From Bradyrhizobium prioriisuperbiae (GTDB taxonomy: Bacteria > Pseudomonadota > Alphaproteobacteria > Rhizobiales > Xanthobacteraceae): a stretch of 64,000 nucleotides of DNA. Shown piece by piece: positions 44,483 to 53,671 of this stretch. Made by a program: the position numbers and the translations under genes. The notes under the pieces were generated by a model. That model made no database searches. It saw only the letters and a list, made by a program, of their open reading frames with translations, and was not told the origin of the DNA. Where the stretch lies: contig NZ_CP135921.1 of NCBI RefSeq assembly GCF_032397745.1, forward strand, positions 372,001 through 436,000, given 5' to 3'. How positions within the stretch are numbered: the first letter of the stretch is position 1; each line of letters begins with the position of its first letter.

Positions 44483-44685
44483 TCCAGCCCCAAAAAGTAT
44501 CGTCGCTAATAGTCACATGAAAGCGGTCGAACGTTCAAATATGACAATCATTGCGTGATGTTGATATTGCGTCCTTTTCCGAACGGAACCGGCCTGTGCA
44601 GCGCAATACAGCTTTGGCTTTCGCAAAAAGCTTACCCCTGCTAGCATTTTGTCCATCACGCGTTCAACCGCTCAGCGAGCCCATC

Positions 44686-45732
44686 ATGACGAAACGCGAT
44701 CAAGACATCTCTTCGCCCGCACGACGCACAATCCTCCAGGGTGTCGGATTAGGTCTCACAGCCGGTGTGGCCGGCGGCCTGATCGGCTCCGCGGAGGCGC
44801 AGACAGCATCGGCGCAGCCGGCCGCGACCGGCGAGATCTGGAGCCAGGACTACTGGGCGAAGAAAGGCGACATCCCGCTATGGATGTATCGCAAGCGCGT
44901 GGGCGCGCCGAAATCGGGCGAGCCGGCGCGTCCGGTGCTGTTCTTTGTGCACGGCTCGTCCGTCACCTCGCGGGTGTTCGACCTCAATGTGCCGGGACAC
45001 GGCGAATATTCGATCATGAACGAATTCGCCCGTTATGGCTTCGACTGCTGGACCATGGATCACGAGAACTACGGCAAATCAGGGCGTACCTCCGGCAATG
45101 CCAACATCGCCAGCGGCGTCGAGGACCTGAAAGCGGCAGCCGAAATCGTGACGCGGGAGACCGGCCAGCGGAAATTCCACTTCCTCGGCGAATCCTCGGG
45201 CGCGCTGCGCGCCGGCGCCTACGCCATGGTGCAGCCGGAGCGCGCCGACCGGCTGGTGCTGGCCGCCTTCACCTACAAGGGCGAGGGATCGCCGACCCTG
45301 GCCAAACGTGCCGAGCAGGTCGAATATTATCGCACCCACAACATGCGCAAACGTGACCGCGAGATGATCCGGTCCATCGCCACCCGCGACAAGCCCGGCA
45401 CCAGCGACCAGGCCGCGGTCGATGTGCTGGCGGACGTGGAGATGCAGTTTGGCGATCAGATCCCGACCGGCACTTATCTGGACATGACCGCCAACCTGCC
45501 GGTGGTGCATCCGGAGAAGGTGCTGTCACCGGTGCTGCTGGTGCGCGGCGAATTCGACGGCATCGCCGCCGTCCCCGATCTGGAAGAGTTTTTCAACCGG
45601 CTGCCGAACGGCGACCGGCAGTTCATCATCCTGCCGGGCACGGCCCATTCCGTCGCGCTGGCGATCAACCGCCATCTGTTCTGGCATGTCACCCGCGCCT
45701 TCCTCACCATGCCGGCGCCGCTGGCGACGTGA
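44686..45732 (+). CDS. Alpha/beta-hydrolase-fold protein, Tat-exported
   Basis: The protein has 348 residues from the ATG at 44686. An RR motif before GVGLGLTAGVAGGLIG gives a Tat signal. The fold is shown by FFVHGSSVTSRVF (oxyanion region), FLGESSGALRAGAY (nucleophile elbow G-E-S-S-G), an acid in VRGEFDGIAA and His in LPGTAHSVAL. Complete catalytic triad. Esterase or lipase activity is likely; substrate unknown. It is divergent from the FAD oxidase operon. Confidence 0.85.
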   Translation: MTKRDQDISSPARRTILQGVGLGLTAGVAGGLIGSAEAQTASAQPAATGEIWSQDYWAKKGDIPLWMYRKRVGAPKSGEPARPVLFFVHGSSVTSRVFDLNVPGHGEYSIMNEFARYGFDCWTMDHENYGKSGRTSGNANIASGVEDLKAAAEIVTRETGQRKFHFLGESSGALRAGAYAMVQPERADRLVLAAFTYKGEGSPTLAKRAEQVEYYRTHNMRKRDREMIRSIATRDKPGTSDQAAVDVLADVEMQFGDQIPTGTYLDMTANLPVVHPEKVLSPVLLVRGEFDGIAAVPDLEEFFNRLPNGDRQFIILPGTAHSVALAINRHLFWHVTRAFLTMPAPLAT

Positions 45733-45754
45733 GGCGAGCGCGCCATCATTCTCT

Positions 45755-46405
45755 TCAACGGCGGAACAGCACCGACTCGGGCAATCGCCGGGTTTCCCAC
45801 CCCTCGCGCTCCAGCACCGGCACATCGTCATTGTCGATGGGATAACCCAGGCAGAAGTAACCGATGAAACGCCAGGCCGGCGGCACGTCCAGCGCGGTGG
45901 CGACCACATCGGGATCGAGAATCGACACCCAGCCCAGTCCGATGCCTTCGGCGCGCGCGGCGAGCCAGAGCGTATGCACCGCCATCACCGCGGAATAGTC
46001 GATGGTCGCAGGCATGGTCAGGCGGCCGAGGCCGTGGCCCTGCGCGGTCGCGCCATCGGCGAACACCGCGAACTGGCAGGGCGCATCATCGAGCCCGGCG
46101 AGCTTCAAGCGTGCATAGAGTGCGACGCGATCTTCCGACTGTGACTGCAGGGCCGCAGCATTGCAGTGTTCGAAGCTGGCGCGGATGGCGTGACGACGCG
46201 CTGGATCTTCCACCTGCACAAAGCGCCACGGTTCGCTGAGACCAACCGACGGCGCGAGGCAAGCCAGTCGGACCAGCCGCTCCAGCATCCCGTCGGGCAG
46301 CGGGTCACGTTTGAAGCGCCTGACATCACGGCGCCACACCAGCAGGTCGAGCAGCTGGTCGCGAAACGTATCGCCGAATTGTGCTGAAACGGATGCCTGT
46401 TCCAT
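45755..46405 (-). CDS. bluB: 5,6-dimethylbenzimidazole synthase
   Basis: A 216-residue nitroreductase-fold enzyme that makes the lower ligand of vitamin B12 from reduced FMN. RRDVRRFKRDPLPDG opens the family, and CLAPSVGLSEPWRFV and GWVSILDPDVV with FIGYFCLGYP match BluB. The conserved Asp that removes a proton from FMN lies in the GLSEPWRF..MPATIDYS region. No other cobalamin genes are adjacent. Confident by family signature. Confidence 0.9.
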   Translation of the reverse strand: MEQASVSAQFGDTFRDQLLDLLVWRRDVRRFKRDPLPDGMLERLVRLACLAPSVGLSEPWRFVQVEDPARRHAIRASFEHCNAAALQSQSEDRVALYARLKLAGLDDAPCQFAVFADGATAQGHGLGRLTMPATIDYSAVMAVHTLWLAARAEGIGLGWVSILDPDVVATALDVPPAWRFIGYFCLGYPIDNDDVPVLEREGWETRRLPESVLFRR

Positions 46406-46466
46406 GGCCGGTCTTGTAGGACAAATCGTTCCGACGCGCAGCAGCTAATGATCCGGCAAGCGGCAG

Positions 46467-46985
46467 CTATTTTTTCCAGCCGGCCATGTCCTCAGCGAAA
46501 CCGCGAAGAAAGATCGCGCGGCGGGCGGTTTCCCGGTTGAGGCAGTTGGCGATCATCGGATGGGCCATCGTGCCCTGGAAATAATCGTAGTAGAAATCGC
46601 AGGTCTTGGTTCGGGTCTCGATCCAGGATCGCTGCATGTCGCGCAGCTTGGCCTGCTGATCGGGCTCGAGGCCCTTCAGCAGCGCCTGATAGGACGCGTT
46701 CAGCAGCTTGTCCCACTGGGCCTGCTCGGCGTCGAGACATGTGCGAACCTCGGTGGACGATTTCGCCCCCTCGTCCGGCCCGATGCAGCGCCCCGACGCC
46801 TTGCCGATGCAGTCGTCCAACGCCCGCGCCTTGTTGCCCGCCGCCTTGACGCACACCTCCACCGAGGCGGGGTCGCCGCCCTTGCTTGCGGCAGACACGG
46901 GCCCGACGCACACGAGCAACGCCAGCGTGACAAGAGCAGCACCTGTCCCGCGTGATCTCGTCATCATGGTGGCGCAACGTTTCAC
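46467..46985 (-). CDS. LprI-family lysozyme-inhibitor-like protein
   Basis: A 172-residue exported protein; a start at 46964 is also possible. A signal peptide (GAALVTLALLVCVGPVSA) precedes a DUF1311/LprI domain with paired cysteines (CVKAAGNKARALDDCIG, CIGPDEG, VRTCLDAE) and the pattern AQWDKLLNASYQALLKGL. Proteins of this family include inhibitors of host lysozyme, but most members are only called hypothetical. Converging with no obvious operon partner. Confidence 0.75.
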   Translation of the reverse strand: MKRCATMMTRSRGTGAALVTLALLVCVGPVSAASKGGDPASVEVCVKAAGNKARALDDCIGKASGRCIGPDEGAKSSTEVRTCLDAEQAQWDKLLNASYQALLKGLEPDQQAKLRDMQRSWIETRTKTCDFYYDYFQGTMAHPMIANCLNRETARRAIFLRGFAEDMAGWKK

Positions 46986-47065
46986 GCGAAGAATCCCGTC
47001 TCATTCAGTCCCTGGAATTGGTCGCCATGATGAGGATCGGGTTCAAACATCAGGGATGGACAGCC

Positions 47066-48346
47066 TTATCTGGCTGGGGCTACCCGTGCCCGCGACACCC
47101 AGGCACGATAACGCTTGGTGCGCCGCGCGGTCCTGATCTGCTGAGCGATCAGGGTGAAAACCGGGTTCGCACCAAGTTTCGGCACACGGCCGGCGCCGAG
47201 ACGACGCAGTTGCAGCTTGACCAGCGCCATCTTGGCAAGACCTGCCAGCGCCTTGTTGCGCCAGCCGACACCGGGAATGGCGACATCAAGTGCTTCACCG
47301 CCCTTCCATCGCTGCGGCAGCGCCGGCTCGAACGCCATGGCGCTGGCGATGCCGACGATGGCGACGCCGGGCTTGCCATCACGGGGCAACAGCGCCTGTT
47401 CGGCGATGGCGCGACGACGGATGCCGCCGGTGACCATGATCGGCATGCGCGCGACGGCCCCAATCTCGCGGGCGAAATCGATGAAATAGGCCTCACGCGC
47501 GCCGGTGCTGCCGGCCTGCGCAGTCCCCTGCATGGCCGGGCTTTCGTAACTGCCGCCGGACAATTCCACGAGATCGACCGGCAGATCGTTCAACCAGCGC
47601 ACAACCTGGACCGCATCCGCCGCATCGAAACCACCTTTCTGGAAGTCGGCCGAATTCAGCTTCACCGCGACGCTGAAGCCGGGCGACACCACCGCGCGCA
47701 CCGCCTTGATCACGTCGATCAGCAGCCGCGCGCGATTGACCAGCGAACCGCCCCACGCGTCGGTGCGGTGGTTGCTCAATGGCGAGAGGAATTGGCTGAT
47801 CAGGTAGCCGTGCGCGGCATGAAGTTGCACGCCATCGAACCCCGCGGCCTCGGCCAGCTTCGCCGTGGTTGCGAAACGCTGCACGATGACGGCGATCTCG
47901 TCAGCGGTCAGCGCCCGTGGCTCCGGGAAGCGGTGCGAATGGCCGGGAATGTTGACGCGGATAGCGGAGGGGGCCACCGCGCCCTGCCCCATCGCGACGA
48001 ACACCTGGCGGCCCGGATGGCTGATCTGCAGCCAAACCTGGCCTCCCCCGCTCTTGGCCGCCAGCGCCCAGGCCTTGAACGGCTCCAGGGGCTGCCGTTC
48101 GTCGAGCACCACCCCTCCGGGCCCGGTGAGGGCTTTCGGGTCGATCATCACATTGCCGGACAGGATGAGGCCGGCGCCGCCCTTGGACCAGCACTCATAG
48201 AGCCGCCGCAACGCCGCGCCGGGAAGCTGGCCGTCGTCGGCCATGTTCTCCTCCATCGCCGCCTTGGCGATGCGGTTCGGGATTACCGTGCCGTTCGGCA
48301 GGGTCAGCGGAGAAAACAGCGAATGGGGTGGAATCGTCGCATGCAT
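47066..48346 (-). CDS. NADH:flavin oxidoreductase (old yellow enzyme family)
   Basis: A 426-residue FMN enzyme. It carries LTLPNGTVIPNRIAKAAM (phosphate- and FMN-contact start), GFDGVQLHAAHGYLISQFLSPLSNHRTDAWGGS (catalytic H-H-Y region) and a C-terminal GIASAMAF. The fold and length fit the single-domain old yellow enzymes that reduce alpha,beta-unsaturated carbonyls or nitroesters. It is divergent from a MerR-family gene and a near-perfect palindrome separates them, so induction by a reactive compound is likely. Confidence 0.88.
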   Translation of the reverse strand: MHATIPPHSLFSPLTLPNGTVIPNRIAKAAMEENMADDGQLPGAALRRLYECWSKGGAGLILSGNVMIDPKALTGPGGVVLDERQPLEPFKAWALAAKSGGGQVWLQISHPGRQVFVAMGQGAVAPSAIRVNIPGHSHRFPEPRALTADEIAVIVQRFATTAKLAEAAGFDGVQLHAAHGYLISQFLSPLSNHRTDAWGGSLVNRARLLIDVIKAVRAVVSPGFSVAVKLNSADFQKGGFDAADAVQVVRWLNDLPVDLVELSGGSYESPAMQGTAQAGSTGAREAYFIDFAREIGAVARMPIMVTGGIRRRAIAEQALLPRDGKPGVAIVGIASAMAFEPALPQRWKGGEALDVAIPGVGWRNKALAGLAKMALVKLQLRRLGAGRVPKLGANPVFTLIAQQIRTARRTKRYRAWVSRARVAPAR

Positions 48347-48386
48347 GGATTGGCCTTGAATTGGACATCGGGTGCAGGCACGCTAC

Positions 48387-48411
48387 ACCTTCAAGTTAAC
48401 TTGAAGGTCAA
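48387..48411 (-). promoter_or_regulatory. MerR-type operator and promoter for the old yellow enzyme gene
   Basis: A perfect 22-base palindrome runs 48387-48408; its left half is ACCTTCAAGTT. On the minus strand TTGACC (48411-48406) is the -35 box. Possible -10 boxes lie 18 to 20 bases further on, a long spacer typical of MerR-activated promoters. The core resembles the SoxR box, although this MerR has no cysteine cluster. It should be activated by the divergent MerR protein and also control it. Confidence 0.7.
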
Positions 48412-48440
48412 GCGCAAAGAGCACGCAGGAGGCAAAGCCC

Positions 48441-48902
48441 ATGAAGATCGGTGAACTGGCCCGGCGGCTCGACGTGGCGTCGTCGAAAATCCGGTTTCTG
48501 GAGGCTGAGGGCCTGGTGCAGCCGGTGGGCCGGTCGACCGGCGGCTATCGCGAGTATGACGAGGACTCGGTTGTGACCCTGGAGCTGATCCTGCAGGCCC
48601 AATCGCTTGGCTTCACGCTGCAGGAAATCAAGCGCGGCCTCGCCGACAATCACGATGTCCGCTCCCACGAATACCTGATCACGCGGCTGTCGCAGAAACT
48701 CACCGAACTCGATCGACACCTGGCCCAGGTCAGGGATTTGCGCAGCCGCATCGTGGCGGCGATCGACGACGTGAAGACGCGCGCCGGGAATGGCAGCGCG
48801 GCGCTTGCCGCCTGTCCATCGCGCCGCGCAGCGCCGCGACTGAAGACGCGTGGGGCTGGAAAGCACACCGCCACGGCGCGCACGCCGGCGGTGCGCGCAT
48901 GA
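48441..48902 (+). CDS. MerR-family transcriptional regulator
   Basis: A 153-residue protein. The winged-helix start MKIGELARRLDVASSKIRFLEAEGLVQPVGRSTGGYREYDED is canonical, followed by the coiled dimerisation helix (about residues 75 to 115). The C-terminus is Arg/Ala-rich with a single Cys, so no SoxR-type iron-sulfur cluster or metal site is present. It likely activates the divergent old yellow enzyme gene. The last bases overlap the GFA gene start (ATGA). Confidence 0.88.
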   Translation: MKIGELARRLDVASSKIRFLEAEGLVQPVGRSTGGYREYDEDSVVTLELILQAQSLGFTLQEIKRGLADNHDVRSHEYLITRLSQKLTELDRHLAQVRDLRSRIVAAIDDVKTRAGNGSAALAACPSRRAAPRLKTRGAGKHTATARTPAVRA

Positions 48903-49330
48903 GCGCGCCCACCATCCAGCGTTTCGCCAGTTGCACCTGCGGATGGCTTCAGTTCCGCTGCGAAGGCGAGCCGGTGCGCGTCTCGATGTGCCATTGCGCC
49001 GACTGCCAGCGGCGCACCGGCAGCGTGTTCAGCGTCGTCGCCTTTTTCCAACGCCGCGCCGTCAGCGTGGCGCACGGCAAGTCGAAAAACTTCATCCGCG
49101 ATTCCGCGGTCGGAACGCAGGTGCTGTTCCATTTCTGTCCCGCGTGCGGATCGACGGTGTCGTGGGAGCCGGAGCGCATGCCGGACCTGATCGGCATCGC
49201 CGTCGGCGCCTTCGCCGATCCGACATTCCCGAAGCCGGAGCAGTCGGTCTGGACCGCCAACAAGCATCATTGGCTGCCGCTGCCCACTGAGATGGCAGCT
49301 CACGACATGATGCCGCCGCCGAAGACGTGA
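48899..49330 (+). CDS. GFA-family (CENP-V fold) zinc protein
   Basis: A 143-residue protein. Zinc ligands are seen as CTCGWLQFRC, CHCADCQRRTGS and FCPACGSTV, the pattern of the glutathione-dependent formaldehyde-activating family. Most members have no proven reaction with formaldehyde. It overlaps the MerR gene by four bases and is therefore coexpressed with that regulator, which links it to the same stress or compound as the old yellow enzyme. Confidence 0.88.
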   Translation: MSAPTIQRFASCTCGWLQFRCEGEPVRVSMCHCADCQRRTGSVFSVVAFFQRRAVSVAHGKSKNFIRDSAVGTQVLFHFCPACGSTVSWEPERMPDLIGIAVGAFADPTFPKPEQSVWTANKHHWLPLPTEMAAHDMMPPPKT

Positions 49331-49371
49331 ATCGTTTGAACTCGGGGCGACGCGGCAACGGATGGCGCGCT

Positions 49372-49496
49372 CCTTCTCCCCGCCTGCGGGGAGAAGGCTG
49401 GGATGAGGGGCTCTTCTTCGATACACGGAGCTTGTGGCGACGCCCCCTCACCCGCCGCGCAAGCGCGCGGCGACCTCTCCCCGCAAGGGGCTCTCG
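49372..49496. repeat. GC-rich hairpin repeat (CCTTCTCCCC/GGGGAGAAGG and adjacent)
   Basis: A perfect ten-base stem around GCCTGC at 49372-49397 is followed about 50 bases later by CCGCCGCGC/GCGCGCGG and CTCTCCCCGC/AAGGGGCTC. These words are common intergenic repeats in Bradyrhizobium relatives. It lies just after the GFA gene and may terminate its transcript. Confidence 0.65.
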
Positions 49497-49549
49497 TATG
49501 CACACATCTCCGCTCTCGGTTAATCGCCGATCATCTCGCAATCCAATGA

Positions 49550-49700
49550 GCTGTTCCCTCCCCCCTTGTGGGGGAGGGTCAGGGAGGGGGGTGATGAGGA
49601 CTCCGCAGCGCATCAGATCAGATGCTTCGCACGACTCAATCTTGATTTCGGAATGCTGGGTACCCCCCTCCCCGCCCTCCCCCACAAGGGGGGAGGGAGC
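49550..49700. repeat. Inverted pair of G-tract repeats
   Basis: The copy at 49550-49591 (CCTCCCCCCTTGTGGGGGAGG with a G-tract after it) occurs in reverse complement at 49660-49700, so the two can pair into a long stem of about 35 bases. The central 70 bases are unique. No flanking duplication or open frame was seen. Confidence 0.7.
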
Positions 49701-49823
49701 CGAAAATCATCATCTCAGCGCTAAAACATTCAGGTCGAGATGTGTGAATCCGATAGCCGCTTGCGGGGCGAGGTGGGCCACAGCATGGAGAGACCGATTC
49801 AAACAGGCTCGATCGCGCTTGAG

Positions 49824-51008
49824 CTATCCGTGCACGATGGCCCGCATTGCGCCGCGCAACTCGGCCAGCCCACGCAGCCTGCCGATCGCGGTATAACCCG
49901 GATTGGTCCGCTTGGTCGCGGCGAGGTCATCGAGCATGCGGTGGCCATGATCGGGACGGAATACGATCCGGTCAGCGGGTGAACGCCGCGCATTCTCCGC
50001 GAGCAACACCTTCAGCACGGCGATCATATCGACGTCGCCATCCAGGTGATCAGCCTCGAAGAAAGAGCCATCGCTTTCGCGTTTGGTTGCGCGCAGATGC
50101 GCAAAGGCAATCCGCGGCCCGAAACGCTCGGCCATCGCGGGCAGATCATTGTCCGCACGCACCCCCAGCGAACCTGTGCACAGGCAGATCCCGTTCGCCC
50201 TGGACGGCACCGCATCGAACAAGGCCTGATAGTCATCGGCCGTGGACGCGACGCGTGGCAATCCGAACAACGGACGTGGCGGATCGTCGGGATGCAGCGT
50301 CAGCGTCACACCGAGCTGTTCGGCGACCGGCGCGACCCGCTGCAGAAATTCGACGAGGTGCCGGCGCAGCAGGCCCGGCGTGATCTCGCGGTAATGGTCG
50401 AGCCGATCGCGGAATTGCGGAATTGTCATCGGCTCGGTGGTCGAACCGGGCAAGGCGCTGGCGATGGCCATCACGAGATCATCGATGTCGTCCCGGCTCA
50501 TCCGCTCGTAGGCCTGCCTGGCGCGGGCCTGCGCATCCGGCGAATAGTCCAAGCGCGCCTCCGGCCGCTCCAGAATGTGCAGCTCAAACGCGGCAAAACG
50601 ATCCTGGTCGAAACGCAGCGCACGGGCCCCGTTCGGCAGGTCCCATTCCAGATCGGTGCGGCACCAATCCACGACCGGCATGAAATTATAACAGATGACC
50701 TTGATGCCGGCGGCGGCGACCGCCTCCAGACTTGCGATCCACGCCTCGATCGAGCCTGTGGCCCGCGCCCCTAATCGTTTGACGTCATCGGGGATCGGGA
50801 TCGATTCCACCACCGACCAGGTCAGCGGATTGCGTCCGGGTGGCCCGTTCTCGATGATCGCCTTGCGCTCCTCGACCGCCTTGCGGGTCCAGGCCTCGCC
50901 GATCGGCACCTGATGCAGCGCCGACACGATGTCGGTCGCGCCGGCCTGGCGGATATCACCCAGCGACACGGGATCATCGGGCCCATACCAGCGCCATCCC
51001 TGCAGCAT
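49824..51008 (-). CDS. uxuA: Mannonate dehydratase
   Basis: A 394-residue enzyme of glucuronate catabolism (D-mannonate to 2-keto-3-deoxygluconate). It starts at the ATG at 51008. The family blocks are seen: WRWYGPDDPVSLGDIRQAGA, VVESIPIPDDVKR, VICYNFMPVVDWCRTDL, and TLHPDDPP with a metal-binding HLR in FAHLRATKR. Metal ligands include His and Cys in the C-terminal barrel. The other uxu/uxa genes are not in view. It lies downstream of ilvC on the same strand but 180 bases away, so it is probably a separate unit. Confidence 0.92.
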   Translation of the reverse strand: MLQGWRWYGPDDPVSLGDIRQAGATDIVSALHQVPIGEAWTRKAVEERKAIIENGPPGRNPLTWSVVESIPIPDDVKRLGARATGSIEAWIASLEAVAAAGIKVICYNFMPVVDWCRTDLEWDLPNGARALRFDQDRFAAFELHILERPEARLDYSPDAQARARQAYERMSRDDIDDLVMAIASALPGSTTEPMTIPQFRDRLDHYREITPGLLRRHLVEFLQRVAPVAEQLGVTLTLHPDDPPRPLFGLPRVASTADDYQALFDAVPSRANGICLCTGSLGVRADNDLPAMAERFGPRIAFAHLRATKRESDGSFFEADHLDGDVDMIAVLKVLLAENARRSPADRIVFRPDHGHRMLDDLAATKRTNPGYTAIGRLRGLAELRGAMRAIVHG

Positions 51009-51187
51009 GATGCAAAACTCCCCTGGTCGTTGTGTCCAGAAGAAGGTTCGCTGGCACGCTGTCGAGATGCAAGCCCAAAGACCAGACCTCACCCGCGATG
51101 GTCCCCGGTCCTGCAAAAGCAAATGGCCGGGACAAAGCCCGGCCATCGCAGATCTTTTCAAGGCGTTCGCGCGACGAGCGCCGAACC

Positions 51188-52282
<1,095 letters not shown>

Positions 52283-52384
52283 TCAGGCCCGTCGAATTGC
52301 CGCCGTTGTGTAGGGCGGCTAGGGCGTCCAGACAAGCCCGAAAGCCCGTCCAGACAGGTCGTTTCTGCATGACTAGAGGCCTCA

Positions 52385-52987
52385 TCATGCCTCCATCAGC
52401 ACCGGGTAAAGCGAGGCCAGCAACAGCAGCGCCATCACGATATTGAAGATCCGAACGGCGCGGGGCGATGTGACGATCGGCTGCAGCCAGGTACCGAACA
52501 GCACCCAGGTCACCGACGATGAAATTCCGAGCACCAGCAGCAGGCCAGCCAAAGCGAGGATGTTCCAAGGGTAGCTCGCAATTGCAGCATAAGCGGTGAT
52601 GGTGCCGATCGCGATCACCCAGCCCTTGACGTTGATCCACTGGAACAGCGCCGCGCCAAAGAACGTCAGGGGACGGCCGGAGCCCTTGTTCGAGGTGTCG
52701 GTCGGCCCCGACAGCGCGATCGCGACAGCGAGATAGATCAGGTAGGCACAGCCGGCGTACTTCAGCACCGTCTGCAGCAGCGGCCAGGCCTCGAACACCG
52801 CGCCGAGGCCAAGCCCGATCAGCGCCACCTGCACCGCAAACCCGATGGCTACGCCGAGCACATGCGGCACCGTGCGGCGGAAACCATAGTTCAGCCCCGA
52901 CGTCAGCAGCATCACATTGTTCGGCCCCGGCGTGTACAGCGCCACCGTGGCGAAGATGATGAAGGCGACAACCAGCTGTTGCGACAT
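52385..52987 (-). CDS. LysE/RhtB-family amino acid exporter
   Basis: A 200-residue protein with six hydrophobic segments. The opening YTPGPNNVMLLTSGLNYGFRRTVPHVLGVAIGF is the LysE/RhtB signature. It lies between ilvH (120 bases upstream) and ilvC (180 bases downstream) on the same strand, which suggests a role in exporting a branched-chain amino acid or an intermediate. The substrate is inferred from context. Confidence 0.82.
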   Translation of the reverse strand: MSQQLVVAFIIFATVALYTPGPNNVMLLTSGLNYGFRRTVPHVLGVAIGFAVQVALIGLGLGAVFEAWPLLQTVLKYAGCAYLIYLAVAIALSGPTDTSNKGSGRPLTFFGAALFQWINVKGWVIAIGTITAYAAIASYPWNILALAGLLLVLGISSSVTWVLFGTWLQPIVTSPRAVRIFNIVMALLLLASLYPVLMEA

Positions 52988-53106
52988 GATGGCGGGCTTC
53001 TCGCTCAGGCGGCCGCTTGCGCAAACCGCCAGGGGCGGCCCGCGTGAGCGGCGGCACGTTCTGTGTCGCGCGTGTTGTCGAACAGTTTCATGTCCAAAAT
53101 CAGCCG

Positions 53107-53649
53107 TTACATGCTCTCCGGTCCGCGCACGATGGCGACGACGCCGGTGCGCGCCACCTCGACAAGGCCGAGCGGCTTCATCAGGTCGATGAACTGGTCG
53201 ATCTTGGTGGTGGCGCCGGTGATTTCGAACACGAAGCTTTCCGTCGAGGCGTCGATCACGCGGGCGCGGAATGCCTCCGCCAGCCGCAGCGATTCCACCC
53301 GCGGCTCACCGGTGCCGCGCACCTTGACCATGGCGAGCTCGCGCTCGATCGCCTTGCCGGTCAGCGTCATGTCGATCACGCTGTGCACCGGGATCATGCG
53401 GTCGAGCTGGTGCTTGATCTGCTGGATCACCTGCGGCGTGCCGGTGGTGACGATGGTGATGCGCGAGACGTGCTTCTGGTGCTCGGTCTCCGACACCGTG
53501 AGGCTTTCGATGTTGTAGCCGCGGCCGGAAAAAAGACCGATGACGCGCGCGAGCACGCCGGGCTCGTTGGCGACGAGCACGGAAAGCGTATGGGTCTCGT
53601 TCGGGTCCTTGCGGTCCTCGAGGAAATAGGCGGATGCAGGCTGGTTCAT
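53107..53649 (-). CDS. ilvH: Acetolactate synthase small (regulatory) subunit
   Basis: A 180-residue protein from the ATG at 53649. It has the N-terminal ACT domain (HTLSVLVANEPGVLARVIGLFSGRGYNIESLTV) that binds valine for feedback inhibition and the typical C-terminal part ending GPESM. It partners with IlvB encoded 22 bases upstream. It is often called ilvN or ilvH. Cytoplasmic. The pair is transcribed from the attenuated ilvB promoter. Confidence 0.95.
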   Translation of the reverse strand: MNQPASAYFLEDRKDPNETHTLSVLVANEPGVLARVIGLFSGRGYNIESLTVSETEHQKHVSRITIVTTGTPQVIQQIKHQLDRMIPVHSVIDMTLTGKAIERELAMVKVRGTGEPRVESLRLAEAFRARVIDASTESFVFEITGATTKIDQFIDLMKPLGLVEVARTGVVAIVRGPESM

Positions 53650-53671
53650 GATCGTGTCCCCTATTCCCTGT

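Larger units (their letters stand above)
49331..49823. other. 493-base intergenic region with repeats, no gene seen
   Basis: No supported coding frame. It is made of two G/C-tract repeat types. One is the hairpin CCTTCTCCCC/GGGGAGAAGG at 49372-49397, with a GC-palindrome stretch at about 49440-49496. The other is a pair of inverted copies (about 49550-49591 and 49660-49700) containing the core TGTGGGGGAGGG. The last 120 bases (49705-49823) have nothing that I recognise. Confidence 0.6.
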
